Below, piece after piece: positions 43,386-51,925 of a stretch of DNA of 64,000 nucleotides. The DNA comes from Amycolatopsis australiensis (lineage in GTDB: Bacteria > Actinomycetota > Actinomycetes > Mycobacteriales > Pseudonocardiaceae): the NCBI RefSeq assembly GCF_900119165.1, contig NZ_FPJG01000006.1:2046001-2110000 (forward strand), read 5' to 3'. Position 1 is the stretch's first letter. Each line of letters begins with the position of its first letter. The notes beneath the pieces are model-generated. The model was not told the DNA's origin, made no database searches, and was given only the letters and a program-made list of their open reading frames with translations. A program made the translations under genes and the position numbers.

Positions 43386-43467
43386 TGCTACTCCTCATGA
43401 ACGGGGACGGTGCTCCACCGCCCCGAGCCTTCCGGGGGACGCCGCGGCCCGTCTCGGCGGGCGTGGG

Positions 43468-44097
43468 CTAGCGGAGAGTAACCGTTACCGGACGCTCCAG
43501 TGAAATCGCCGCCACCCTCGTCGCGATCGCCTCCGGAAGCCGCAGCAGCACCAGCCGCCCCTTCGCCGCGGACGGCTCCTGATGCCCCACGGTCACCACC
43601 GTCGCCCCACTGGCCAGCACGGAAGCAAGCACGCCCGGCTCCGGCGCCGCCACGACGTCGACGTGGCGGCCCGGCTCCAGCAGCTCGGCGACGGCCGCGT
43701 CGGCCAGCCGGACCGGCACGGTCGCCGTCCCTGGATCACCCGAGGCGGGGATGGCCGTGGCCAGCCGGACGTCGGTCAGGGGCTCGCCGGCACGGACAGC
43801 GCCCGCCAGCAGGCGCCCTTCGACGGCGTCAGGAGAACTCAGCACGCCCGCTGGACGGGCATCGTCGGGGAGATCGGCCAGCCGGACGTCGGACGCTCGC
43901 AGCGCTGCGCCCGAAGGCAGGTCGTGCGCGGCCACGACGGTCGGGGTCGCCGGCGCGCCTCGCGCGGAGCCGGGGTGCGCGAGCAGCAGCGCGGCGGCGA
44001 GCAGCAGGCCGGCGGCGAGCCAGCGGCGGATCAGCCGCGTCCGCCGGCCCCGCAGCCGGGCCAGGTCAGGAGAGTGAAGCTTCGCCAGGACGTCCAC
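43468..44097 (-). CDS. SAF-domain protein (CpaB/RcpC-like)
   Basis: The 209-aa protein has an N-terminal transmembrane helix (RRWLAAGLLLAAALLLAHPG, about 25-44), then an SAF domain (VVAAHDLPSGAALRASDVRL) and an RcpC/CpaB-like region (GRHVDVVAAPEPG ... GRLVLLRLPEAIATRVAA). In Flp/Tad pilus systems CpaB helps assembly in the envelope. No other tad genes are near, so this is a solitary member, frequent in actinobacteria. GTG start with GAGGGGG upstream. Confidence 0.8.
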   Translation of the reverse strand: MDVLAKLHSPDLARLRGRRTRLIRRWLAAGLLLAAALLLAHPGSARGAPATPTVVAAHDLPSGAALRASDVRLADLPDDARPAGVLSSPDAVEGRLLAGAVRAGEPLTDVRLATAIPASGDPGTATVPVRLADAAVAELLEPGRHVDVVAAPEPGVLASVLASGATVVTVGHQEPSAAKGRLVLLRLPEAIATRVAAISLERPVTVTLR

Positions 44098-44228
44098 AGT
44101 GCCCCCTCGGTCGGATCGGGTGCGGCGCTGTGCCGCACAAGATCGACGTTAGGGAAGCCGGACGGGCCGCCGGAAGGGCCGCGTCCGGCATCTGTGGACA
44201 ACTGGGGTGTTGTGGACAACTCCGGGGG

Positions 44229-44528
44229 TCAGGAGGCCGCGGCGGCCGTCTTCGTCGTACCCGAGGAGGAGGATGCCGAGCTCGTGTCGGACTTGGACTC
44301 CGACTTGGTCTCGGTCTTGGCCGGCGTCGCGGCGGTGCTCGACTTGCTCGAGTCGCGCGAGTCGGTCCGGTAGAACCCGCTGCCCTTGAAGACCACGCCG
44401 ACCGAGCTGAAGACCTTGCGCAGCGCGCCGGAGCACTGCGGGCAGACGGTCAGGCTGGGGTCCGAGAACGACTGCACGGCTTCGAACCGGTGGTCGCATT
44501 CTTTGCAGGCGTACTGGTACGTAGGCAC
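44229..44528 (-). CDS. FmdB-family zinc-ribbon protein
   Basis: The 99-aa protein begins with the FmdB signature PTYQYACKECDHRFEAVQSF and a second pair VCPQCSGALRKVF, forming a four-cysteine zinc ribbon. The C-terminal 45 residues are a Ser/Thr/Ala/Lys-rich disordered tail. GTG 44528 with AAGGAG 6 nt upstream gives the usual N-terminus; the ORF extends further in frame without support. In M. tuberculosis the equivalent position is Rv0991c, linked to chaperone function; transfer of that role is an inference. Confidence 0.88.
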   Translation of the reverse strand: MPTYQYACKECDHRFEAVQSFSDPSLTVCPQCSGALRKVFSSVGVVFKGSGFYRTDSRDSSKSSTAATPAKTETKSESKSDTSSASSSSGTTKTAAAAS

Positions 44529-44614
44529 TGACGGCTCCTTTGCTGGCACTCATCCGACCAGAGTGCTAACCCGATTGTGCGGGAAAACATTCCCCGAAAG
44601 CAATTCCAGGTTGC

Positions 44615-45205
44615 TCACATCGGCAGCTCGAGGACGCCGCGGCCCGGGGTCAGGACCCCGGTCATGCGCACGTCGTGAGGCTCGCCCGGCAGCCGTTCGA
44701 CCAGCTCATCGTCCCGGACGACGGCCAGCAGCGCCGCGCCGGCCGCGGCGAACACCAGCGAGCGGTCGTAGTGGCCGGCGCCCCGGCCGAGCCGGACGCC
44801 CCTGTAGTCGACGGCCAGCGCGGGGACCAGGACCAGCTCGGCCATCCCGACGGCAGTCACGCCGAGGCGTTCCCCGCCGGGCTCCCGGATGCCCCGGAAC
44901 CGGCTGGGCACGAGGTCGGCCTCGCCCGTGTACTCGGCCCAGTCGAGCGGGCCCGGCACCGGCTGGATGACGGGCAGCAGCACCCGCGCGCCGCCCGCCG
45001 CCAGCGCGTCGACGAGCGCGGTCGTGCCCGGTTCGGTGCCGAAGGGCAGGTAGGCGCAGACCGTGCGGGCTGTGACCTTCGACACCGCGCCGACCAGCGC
45101 GGATGCCTCGCGGGCGTGCGATTCGGCTGTCTGTTCCGCCCTCGCGCGCTCGAGCCGGTCACGCCACTCCGCCTTGCTCAGGTGCTCATTGCCCAGCGCG
45201 TGCAT
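44615..45205 (-). CDS. 5-formyltetrahydrofolate cyclo-ligase
   Basis: The 196-aa enzyme converts 5-formyl-THF to 5,10-methenyl-THF using ATP. Family marks are KAEWRDRLERAR near the N-terminus, the substrate loop VLVPALAVDYRGVRLGRG and the GAGHYDRSL motif. It is divergent from galU with only 24 bp between start codons, so the two promoters overlap. The same divergent pair occurs in mycobacteria (Rv0992c-galU). Confidence 0.92.
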   Translation of the reverse strand: MHALGNEHLSKAEWRDRLERARAEQTAESHAREASALVGAVSKVTARTVCAYLPFGTEPGTTALVDALAAGGARVLLPVIQPVPGPLDWAEYTGEADLVPSRFRGIREPGGERLGVTAVGMAELVLVPALAVDYRGVRLGRGAGHYDRSLVFAAAGAALLAVVRDDELVERLPGEPHDVRMTGVLTPGRGVLELPM

Positions 45206-45229
45206 GACCTCACGTTAGGCTTTGCGCCC

Positions 45230-46135
45230 ATGACGGGCGCCGCAACCACCCAGACGTTCAGAACCGCCATCGTCCCGGCCGCCGGCCTCGGGACTCGCTT
45301 CCTCCCGGCGACGAAAGCCGTGCCCAAGGAACTGCTGCCGGTGGTCGACACACCGGGCATCGAGATCGTCGCGGCCGAAGCGGCCGCCGCCGGCGCCGAA
45401 CGCCTGGTCATCGTGACCTCCCCGGGCAAGGACGCCGTGGTCAAGTACTTCGAGCAGCAGCCCGAGCTGGAGCGGAACCTCGAGGCCAAGGGCAAGACCG
45501 AGCTGCTGGAGAAGGTGCGCCGCGGGTCCGGTCTGCTCGCCGTCGAGACCGCAGTCCAGGAGCAGGCGCTCGGCCTCGGCCACGCCGTCGCGCAGGCCGA
45601 GCCGAACCTGAAGCCGGACGACGAAGCGGTCGCGGTGCTCCTGCCGGACGACCTGGTGCTGCCCACCGGCGTCCTCGAAAAGATGAGCGCCGTCCGCGCC
45701 CAGTTCGGCGGCAGCGTGCTCTGCGCGTTCGACATCCCGAAGGCCGAGATCTCGCCGTACGGGGTCTTCGACGTCACCGACACCGACGACGAAGACGTCA
45801 AGCGCGTGCACGGCATGGTCGAGAAGCCGAAGCCGGAGGACGCGCCGTCGACCTACGCGGCGGCCGGACGGTACTTGCTCGACCGGGCGATCTTCGACGC
45901 GCTGAAGCGGATCACGCCGGGCAGCGGCGGCGAGCTGCAGCTGACCGACGCGGTCGCGCTGCTGATCAGCGAAGGTCACCCCGTGCACGTCGTCGTGCAC
46001 CGCGGCGGACGCCACGACCTGGGGAATCCGGGTGGTTTCCTGCGTGCCGCGGTCGATTTCGCGCTTGAAACGCCCGAGTACGGTCCATCTTTACGGGCGT
46101 GGTTGACGGAACGGATCGGGACAGCACGCCCATGA
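45230..46135 (+). CDS. galU: UTP-glucose-1-phosphate uridylyltransferase
   Basis: The 301-aa enzyme makes UDP-glucose for cell-wall and storage glycans and supplies the Leloir pathway used by GalT. It has the nucleotide-binding start PAAGLGTRFLPATKAVPKE, the metal-binding LLPDDLVLP and the GVF-D/VEKP elements (SPYGVFDV, MVEKPKPED). The moeA-like gene overlaps its stop (ATGA), giving the conserved order galU-glp-rimJ-glpR. Confidence 0.95.
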   Translation: MTGAATTQTFRTAIVPAAGLGTRFLPATKAVPKELLPVVDTPGIEIVAAEAAAAGAERLVIVTSPGKDAVVKYFEQQPELERNLEAKGKTELLEKVRRGSGLLAVETAVQEQALGLGHAVAQAEPNLKPDDEAVAVLLPDDLVLPTGVLEKMSAVRAQFGGSVLCAFDIPKAEISPYGVFDVTDTDDEDVKRVHGMVEKPKPEDAPSTYAAAGRYLLDRAIFDALKRITPGSGGELQLTDAVALLISEGHPVHVVVHRGGRHDLGNPGGFLRAAVDFALETPEYGPSLRAWLTERIGTARP

Positions 46136-47409
46136 CGGAATCCCTCGACGCGGCACGGCCCGAGCTGGCCGAGGGCGAGACCGAGTTCCGCTCGGTCGAC
46201 GCGCAGATCGCGATGACGCTGGACGCCGCCGTCCGGCCCCAGCCGGTGCGGGTGGCGATCTCGGAAGCCCAGGGCCTGCTCTGCGCCGAGGAGGTGGTCG
46301 CCGAGCACGCCCTGCCCGGCTTCGACCAGGCCGCGGTCGACGGGTACGCGGTGCGCAGCGTCGACGTGCGCACCGCCGGGCAGGAGCCGGTGCAGCTGCC
46401 GGTCGTCGGTGAGATCGCGGCGGGCTCGCGCCAGCCGCGGCGGCTCCAGCCCGGCCAGGCGGTGCGCGTCGACACCGGGGCGCCGCTGCCGACGCTCGCC
46501 GACGCGGTCGTGCCGCTCGCCTACACCGACGGGCACCAGGCCCGGGTCACCGTGCACCGCTCGGTGCCCTCGGCCGGGTACGTGCGGCGGACCGGCGAGG
46601 ACGTCCAGATCGGCGACGTCGCGGTGCGCCGTGGCGACACGATCGGGTCGGCTCAGGTCGGCCTGCTGGCCGCGGTCGGCCGGGCCAAGGTCCTGGTCTA
46701 CCCGCGGCCGCGGGTCTCGATCGTGTCGGTCGGCGACGAGCTGGTCGACATCGATCGGACGCCGTCGGTCGGGCAGGTCTACGACGTCAACTCGTACGCG
46801 CTGGCCGCGGCCGCCCGGGACGCGGGCGCCGAGGTCAGCCGGGTCGGCATCGTGCCGAGCGAGCCGAAGCGGCTGCGGGAGATCGTCGAGGGCCGGCTGC
46901 TGATGTCGGAGATCGTCGTGGTCGCGGGCGGCGCCGGGGGCGCCACCGGCGAGGAAGTCCACGCCGCGCTCTCCGACCTCGGCCGGATCGACATGACCCG
47001 CGTCGCGATGCACCCCGGCTCGGTGCAGGGGTTCGGCAGGCTCGGCCCCGACTCCGTGCCGACGTTCCTCATCCCCGGCAACCCGATGAGCGCGCTGGTC
47101 GTGTTCGAGGTGCTGGTCCGGCCGCTGATCCGGGCGGCGCGCGGAACGCGCAACCCACACCGGCGGATCGTCGGGGCGCGGCTGCTCTCGCCGATCACGT
47201 CGACCGAGGGCCGCCGCGGGTTCCTCCGCGGCCAGCTGCTGCGCGACGAGGCCAACGGCGAGTACCTGGTCCAGCCGCTCGGCCAGTCCGGGGCGCACCT
47301 GCTGGCGTCGCTGGCCGAGGCGAACTGCCTGATCAACGTGCCGGAGGAACTGACCGACGTCCCCGCGGGCGAGCAGGTCCAGGTCACCTTCCTGGCGCAA
47401 CGGGCCTGA
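46132..47409 (+). CDS. glp: MoeA-family molybdopterin molybdenumtransferase / Glp
   Basis: The 425-aa protein has all MoeA domains. The N-terminus includes PGFDQAAVDGYAVRS; the MoCF-binding domain has VSIVSVGDELVDID, YDVNSYALAA, VVVAGGAGGATGEEV and PTFLIPGNPMSALVVFEVL. The GGAGGATGEE motif departs from the usual GGTSVGD-like loop. In Corynebacterium the gene at this position (Glp) is a gephyrin-like protein that binds FtsZ and the membrane protein GlpR at the septum. The loop variation and glpR three genes downstream favour Glp over an ordinary MoeA. The enzymatic role remains possible. Confidence 0.88.
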   Translation: MTESLDAARPELAEGETEFRSVDAQIAMTLDAAVRPQPVRVAISEAQGLLCAEEVVAEHALPGFDQAAVDGYAVRSVDVRTAGQEPVQLPVVGEIAAGSRQPRRLQPGQAVRVDTGAPLPTLADAVVPLAYTDGHQARVTVHRSVPSAGYVRRTGEDVQIGDVAVRRGDTIGSAQVGLLAAVGRAKVLVYPRPRVSIVSVGDELVDIDRTPSVGQVYDVNSYALAAAARDAGAEVSRVGIVPSEPKRLREIVEGRLLMSEIVVVAGGAGGATGEEVHAALSDLGRIDMTRVAMHPGSVQGFGRLGPDSVPTFLIPGNPMSALVVFEVLVRPLIRAARGTRNPHRRIVGARLLSPITSTEGRRGFLRGQLLRDEANGEYLVQPLGQSGAHLLASLAEANCLINVPEELTDVPAGEQVQVTFLAQRA

Positions 47410-48077
47410 TGAACTCCGTGTCCGGCGTGTCCTACCCGGTCGAGAGCCGGCACCCGGGCTGGCCCGCCCGGCTCGGCCCGCTGCGGGTGCCCGCCGGCGT
47501 GGTCGCGATCCGGCCGGTGCGGCTGCGGGACGCCGGCGAGTGGAGCCGGATCCGGCTCCGGGACCGGGCGCACCTCGAGCAGTGGGAGCCCACCGGCGTC
47601 GGCCCGTGGCCGGAACGCAACGCTTTCTGGTCGTGGCCGTCGCAGTGGGCGGCGTTACGTTCGCTGGCTCGGCGTGGTCAGTGCCTGCCGTTTACGATCA
47701 CTCTCGAAGGACGGCTCGCCGGTCAGATCACTGTGGGTAACGTCATCCGGGCGTCGCTGCGGTCGGCCTGGATCGGCTACTGGGTCTCTTCGGAGGTGGT
47801 CCGCGGCGGGGTCGCGACGGCCGCCGTCGCGCTCGTCACCGACCACGCCTTCGGCCCGGCCTGCCTGCACCGGCTGGAGGCCACCGTACGGCCGGAAAAC
47901 GTCGCCAGCCTGCGGGTTCTCACGAAGGCTGGCTACCGGCAGGAAGGCCTGTTCCAGCGATATCTCGACGTTGCCGGAGCCTGGCGCGACCACTACTGCT
48001 TCGCCATCACGCGCGAGGAAACCGGGCCCGGCCTGGTGTCCCGGCTGGTCGCGTCGGGGCGTGCCGACTACGCCTGA
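47409..48077 (+). CDS. RimJ/RimL-type GNAT acetyltransferase
   Basis: The 222-aa protein has the GNAT fold of ribosomal-protein N-acetyltransferases: VAIRPVRLRDAGEWSRIRLR at the start, WIGYWVSSEVVRGGVATAAV for acetyl-CoA binding, and RLEATVRPENVASLRVLTKAGYRQEG near the end. The start overlaps the upstream stop (TGATG). It corresponds in position to mycobacterial rimJ (Rv0995). The target is unproven. Confidence 0.88.
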   Translation: MNSVSGVSYPVESRHPGWPARLGPLRVPAGVVAIRPVRLRDAGEWSRIRLRDRAHLEQWEPTGVGPWPERNAFWSWPSQWAALRSLARRGQCLPFTITLEGRLAGQITVGNVIRASLRSAWIGYWVSSEVVRGGVATAAVALVTDHAFGPACLHRLEATVRPENVASLRVLTKAGYRQEGLFQRYLDVAGAWRDHYCFAITREETGPGLVSRLVASGRADYA

Positions 48078-48239
48078 TCGTGATTACCCACCCGGGTCCG
48101 TGAGCGCGTTACCACATGCTGTGAGATTCACCTAATCCGGTGACCCATTTCCGTGATCGAACCCGGCGAGCCTCCGCCCGATCTGTTACTCCTGTGACTA
48201 GCGTGATTTCAGGTGAAGGATCGGGGGAGGTGACGGGAG

Positions 48240-49064
48240 ATGCCCAGCTCCGTGATCATCGTCGCGCTCGCCGCGGCATGGCTCGTCGTTCTCGTGCCCA
48301 TGGTCGCGCGCAAGCGGCAGCAGGTGGCCCGGACGGCCGACTCCGCGTTGGCGGCCAGGGTCGTACGCAGTGGACGCAACGAAGACCGGGAGGAATTCGC
48401 CATGTCCGACGAGCCCGAGAAGAAGTCCCGGCCCTCGGTCGAGGACGACCTCGCGGAGCTGGAGGCCGAACTCGAACTCGACGACGACCTCGACGAACCG
48501 GAGCCCGAGCCGGAGCCGCTCCCGCAGCCGAAGCGCGCGGCGCGTCCCGAACGCGACCGGCCCGGCTACCGCCCCGGCCGCGGCGGCTTCGACCCCGAAG
48601 CGGCGGAGATCGCGGCGCGCGCGAAGTACAGCTTCCGGCAGCGGGTCGTCGTCATCCTGCTGGTGATCGTGGTGGTCACCGCGGCCGTCGCGGGCTTCCT
48701 CGTCCCGCTCGTCTGGTGGGGCCACGGCGCGGTCGACGTCGTGCTCGTCGGGTACCTGGGGTACCTGCGCCGCCAGGTGCGCATCGAGGAGGAGATCCGG
48801 CAGCGCCGGCTCGCGCGGTTCAACAGCTCCCGCGCGCCGCGGCGTTCGGGCTCGCTGCCTGCGGACCCGGATCCGGTGGAGGAACACGTCGAGGCGGTGG
48901 AGGTGGTCGAGCCGGTCCGCCGCGAGGTCGTGGAGCGCCGCCCGTCCCCGACATCCCGCGTCCGCCGCAGCGCGGTGGTCGTCGACCTGGACGACGAGGA
49001 CCCGGCGTTCGAGGAACTCGACGAGCCCGGGACCGGGCCTTACCGCCGGGCCGTCGGAGAGTGA
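48240..49064 (+). CDS. GlpR/SepX-like divisome membrane protein
   Basis: The 274-aa protein has an N-terminal helix (SVIIVALAAAWLVVLVPMVA, about 4-23) followed by a long acidic cytoplasmic linker rich in E, D and P (about 50-110). A second membrane region is VVVILLVIVVVTAAVAGFLV and following residues (about 139-180), with a charged C-terminal tail. Position three genes after galU matches mycobacterial Rv0996, corynebacterial GlpR and streptomycete SepX, membrane partners in cell division. ATG has GGGGAGG about 10 nt upstream. Confidence 0.8.
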   Translation: MPSSVIIVALAAAWLVVLVPMVARKRQQVARTADSALAARVVRSGRNEDREEFAMSDEPEKKSRPSVEDDLAELEAELELDDDLDEPEPEPEPLPQPKRAARPERDRPGYRPGRGGFDPEAAEIAARAKYSFRQRVVVILLVIVVVTAAVAGFLVPLVWWGHGAVDVVLVGYLGYLRRQVRIEEEIRQRRLARFNSSRAPRRSGSLPADPDPVEEHVEAVEVVEPVRREVVERRPSPTSRVRRSAVVVDLDDEDPAFEELDEPGTGPYRRAVGE

Positions 49065-49118
49065 CCCCCCGCTGCGAGTGCTCGTACGGCCACTGATACG
49101 CTCTACGAGCACAACCAA

Positions 49119-49194
49119 GGGGCTGTAGCGCAGTTGGTAGCGCGTCTCGTTCGCATCGAGAAGGTCAGGGGTTCGATTCCCCTCAGCTCCACCA
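49119..49194 (+). tRNA. tRNA-Ala (anticodon CGC)
   Basis: The 76-nt sequence folds as a cloverleaf. The acceptor GGGGCUG pairs with CAGCUCC, the anticodon loop UUCGCAU gives anticodon CGC for GCG, and the T arm is AGGGG-UUCGAUU-CCCCU. CCA is encoded at the 3' end. Confidence 0.96.
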
Positions 49195-49211
49195 GGGTAT
49201 GGATGTTCGAA

Positions 49212-49240
49212 CCCCGATCCTCGTGAGGATCGGGGTTTTT
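49212..49240 (+). terminator. Strong Rho-independent terminator after tRNA-Ala
   Basis: A perfect 11-bp stem (CCCCGATCCTC / GAGGATCGGGG) with a 2-nt GT spacer is followed by TTTTT, 17 bp after the tRNA. Confidence 0.9.
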
Positions 49241-49260
49241 GCTTTCCGGGTAGTGGTGCG

Positions 49261-49857
49261 TCAGAGTGCGTTGAGGGCCGCCACGGTCACCTTTGCCAGC
49301 CGGGTCAAATACGCGTCGTCCACCTTCTCCTCCGTGCGGAACAGCCGGATCAGCAGTGGTGAGATCAGCAAGTCGAGGCCCAGTTCGACGTCGATGCCGG
49401 CCGGTAGCTCGCCGCGGTCCATCGCGCGTGTGAGGACCGTCGCTGCCGCCGTGCGGCGGGGCTTGTTCACCACGTCTTGCAACGCTGCTGCCAGCTCCGG
49501 TGTCCGCGTTGTCTCGACCAGGACGTCCAATGCGATCCGCCGGGTTCGCGGGTCCGCCGCCTGTTTCACGATCACGTCCAGGAACCCGCGTACGTCGCCG
49601 CTCAGGGAGCCCGTGTCCGGGACCTCCGGCAGGTTTTGCCTTATCGCCGCCCCCACTAGGTCGATCAGCATTGCCTGCTTCGACGGCCAACGGCGGTACA
49701 CCGCCGCCTTGCCGACGCCTGCCCGGCGGGCTACGGCGTCCATCGACATTCGCGCGTAGCCGATCTCCGCCAGCTGGTCGAACATCGCGCGGGTGATCGC
49801 CGCCGTCACGGATTCCTGCAGCAGTGCTGCTCCTGCCGGTTCGCGCGTGTTCGCCAT
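49261..49857 (-). CDS. TetR-family repressor
   Basis: This 198-aa protein has an N-terminal HTH (ARMSMDAVARRAGVGKAAVY, then RRWPSKQAML) and a TetR C-terminal ligand domain with PELAAALQDVV and DVELGLDLLISPLLIRLF. It is divergent from a metallo-hydrolase gene. Two palindromes lie in the 100 bp between them, so it almost certainly represses both itself and the hydrolase until an unknown ligand binds. Confidence 0.92.
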   Translation of the reverse strand: MANTREPAGAALLQESVTAAITRAMFDQLAEIGYARMSMDAVARRAGVGKAAVYRRWPSKQAMLIDLVGAAIRQNLPEVPDTGSLSGDVRGFLDVIVKQAADPRTRRIALDVLVETTRTPELAAALQDVVNKPRRTAAATVLTRAMDRGELPAGIDVELGLDLLISPLLIRLFRTEEKVDDAYLTRLAKVTVAALNAL

Positions 49858-49874
49858 GTCCGGATCCTACCTTG

Positions 49875-49898
49875 CGACGGAACAGTTGCGTTCCATCG
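49875..49898. promoter_or_regulatory. TetR operator 1
   Basis: CGACGGAAC and GTTCCATCG are separated by 6 nt, one mismatch from perfect symmetry. It starts 18 bp from the TetR start codon, a position suited to autorepression. Confidence 0.75.
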
Positions 49899-49917
49899 TC
49901 GGCGCGGCTAGCGTCGA

Positions 49918-49941
49918 CGACGGAACAGTTCCGTTCCGTCG
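49918..49941. promoter_or_regulatory. TetR operator 2
   Basis: CGACGGAAC-6-GTTCCGTCG is perfectly symmetric and nearly identical to the site at 49875-49898; the centres are 43 bp apart. It precedes the metallo-hydrolase ATG by 18 bp. Confidence 0.8.
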
Positions 49942-49959
49942 CACATGAAGGGGGCGGAC

Positions 49960-50931
49960 ATGAAGATCCACCCGTTGCGCATCGGCCGGACCAAGGTGCC
50001 GTTCGGGCAGTTCTACGGGGGCCTGCACGGCTTCTCGCTCGGTGACTTCGCCGCGGACAAGGACCACTTCATCCGGGTGCCGATCCACGCCTACCTCATC
50101 GAGCACCCCACCGTGGGGCCGGTGCTGGTCGACACGGGGATCAGCCCGGAGCAGGCCGCGCACACCGACTACTACCGCGGTTCCATCATGGAACACGTGA
50201 TGGACGCCGACGAGTACGACCTGCCGGCCGACCAGACCATGCCGGCCCAGCTCGCGCGGCTGGGCTACCGGCCGGAGGACGTCCGCGCGGTGATCATCAC
50301 GCACTTCCACGAGGACCACGTCGGGCCGCTGCACCTGTTCGCGCACGCCCCCGTCCACCTGGGAGCGGCCGAGTACGCCGCGCGGGACGACAAGGTCTTC
50401 GGGCTGGTGCCGCTGGCCTATCCGCCGTCGATCGCGGCGATCGGCGACTGGCGGCCGATCGAGTTCACCGGCCCCGCCGTCGGCGGGTTCACCGGCTCGG
50501 CCGACCTGTTCGGCGACGGGCGCGTGCTCGCCCTGCCCACGCCCGGGCACAGCCCGGGCAGCACCAGCGTGCTGGTCGACCACCGGTTCCTGCTGACCGG
50601 GGACGCCATGTACACCATCCGGCACCTCGCGGTGGACCAGGTGCGGGCGATCCAGACCGGTGACGAGGCGCAGTACGTCGACTCGATCCGGCGGATCCAC
50701 TGGCTGCGCCGCGAACGCCCCGAACTGCTGATCCTCACCGCGCACGACCACACCGACTACGGCGCCCGCCTGATCGCCGGCCTCGCTGACGGTGAACTGT
50801 CCGACGCGGACCTCGCCTGGGCCAAGTCCTACGAGCAGGCCACCTTCGACGAACTGGCCAACCTCAACCCGGCCCGGCTGCCGCGGTTCGTCCCGGCCGC
50901 AGACGGCGGCCCGGTCGGTCACGTGGCCTGA
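49960..50931 (+). CDS. Metallo-beta-lactamase-fold hydrolase (lactonase-like)
   Basis: The 323-aa protein has the metal-binding motif THFHEDHVG (H-x-H-x-D-H), a later PTPGHSPGSTS, LTGDAMY and TAHDHTDYG, which complete the dinuclear zinc site. Length and motifs place it with AHL-lactonase/AttM-like and related hydrolases, but the substrate is unknown. ATG 49960 with AAGGGGG is preferred to ATG 49945. Twin TetR operators precede it, so it probably responds to a small molecule that may be its substrate. Confidence 0.9.
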   Translation: MKIHPLRIGRTKVPFGQFYGGLHGFSLGDFAADKDHFIRVPIHAYLIEHPTVGPVLVDTGISPEQAAHTDYYRGSIMEHVMDADEYDLPADQTMPAQLARLGYRPEDVRAVIITHFHEDHVGPLHLFAHAPVHLGAAEYAARDDKVFGLVPLAYPPSIAAIGDWRPIEFTGPAVGGFTGSADLFGDGRVLALPTPGHSPGSTSVLVDHRFLLTGDAMYTIRHLAVDQVRAIQTGDEAQYVDSIRRIHWLRRERPELLILTAHDHTDYGARLIAGLADGELSDADLAWAKSYEQATFDELANLNPARLPRFVPAADGGPVGHVA

Positions 50932-50938
50932 AAGTCCC

Positions 50939-50967
50939 GTGTCAGGCCGGGGTCAGGTCCGTGTCAG
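50939..50967 (+). promoter_or_regulatory. SARP-type heptamer direct repeats before ABC exporter
   Basis: GTGTCAG (50939-50945), GGGTCAG (50950-50956) and GTGTCAG (50961-50967) repeat at exactly 11-bp intervals, one helical turn, the pattern bound by SARP regulators. The last repeat is 22 bp before the ATG at 50990. A -10 box 8 bp later would give a start close to or at the ATG, suggesting a leaderless mRNA. Confidence 0.75.
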
Positions 50968-50989
50968 GGCGGCCGCGCACAGTCCTCCC

Positions 50990-51925
50990 ATGACCACTTC
51001 AGCCATCACCGCTTCCGGGCTGCGGAAGGCTTACCAGGACAAAGCCGTCCTCGACGGCATCGACCTGGACGTCGCCGCCGGGTCCGTCTTCTCCCTGCTG
51101 GGGCCCAACGGCGCCGGTAAGACCACCACCGTCAACATCCTCACCACCCTGGTCAAGGCCGACGGCGGCACCGTGCGCGTCGCCGGGCATGACGTCGACG
51201 CGGAGGCCGAGGCCGTTCGCTCGGCCATCGGGGTCACCGGCCAGTTCGCCGCCGTCGACGAGCTGCTCACCGGGCGGGAAAACCTGCAGCTCATGGTCGA
51301 TCTCAGTGCCGTCGGCGGCGGCAAGCGGGTCGTCGGTGAGCTGCTCGAGCGCTTCGAGCTGACCGAGTCCGCGGACAAGCCCGCGTCCACCTACTCCGGT
51401 GGCATGCGGCGCAAGCTCGACCTCGCCATGACGCTCGTCGGCAACCCGCGGATCATCTTCCTCGACGAGCCGACCACCGGCCTCGACCCGCGCAGCAGGC
51501 GGACCATGTGGTCCATCGTCGGCGACCTGGTCGCCGACGGCGTCACCATCTTCCTCACCACCCAGTACCTCGACGAAGCCGACCAGCTCGCCGACCGGAT
51601 CGCGGTGCTCGACCGGGGCCGCATCGTCGCCCAGGGCACCCCCGCCGAACTCAAGCGCCAGATCCCGGGCACGCACGTCCGGCTCCGCTTCTCCACCGTC
51701 GCCGAGCTCGACGCGGCTTCGCGGGTCATCGCCGGATCCACCCGCGACGACGACACCCTGACCCTGCGCGTGCCCGGTGACGGCGGCACGAAATCCCTCC
51801 GGACGCTGCTCGACCGGCTCGACGAATACGCGATCGCCGCCGAAGAGTTCTCCGTCCACACCCCCGACCTCGACGACGTCTTCCTCGCCCTGACGGGCCA
51901 CACCACGGAGGTTCCGGCGAAATGA
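50990..51925 (+). CDS. ABC exporter ATP-binding protein, DrrA-like
   Basis: The 311-aa ATPase has Walker A LLGPNGAGKTTTVNIL, signature YSGGMRRKLDLAMTL, Walker B RIIFLDEPTTGLDP and the H-loop-type LTTQYLDEADQLADRI. A DrrA-family C-terminal extension (GTHVRLRFSTVAELDA) follows. It powers drug or lipid export with the following permease gene (ATGA overlap). The promoter carries three SARP-type repeats; the SARP gene lies downstream in convergent orientation. Confidence 0.93.
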   Translation: MTTSAITASGLRKAYQDKAVLDGIDLDVAAGSVFSLLGPNGAGKTTTVNILTTLVKADGGTVRVAGHDVDAEAEAVRSAIGVTGQFAAVDELLTGRENLQLMVDLSAVGGGKRVVGELLERFELTESADKPASTYSGGMRRKLDLAMTLVGNPRIIFLDEPTTGLDPRSRRTMWSIVGDLVADGVTIFLTTQYLDEADQLADRIAVLDRGRIVAQGTPAELKRQIPGTHVRLRFSTVAELDAASRVIAGSTRDDDTLTLRVPGDGGTKSLRTLLDRLDEYAIAAEEFSVHTPDLDDVFLALTGHTTEVPAK

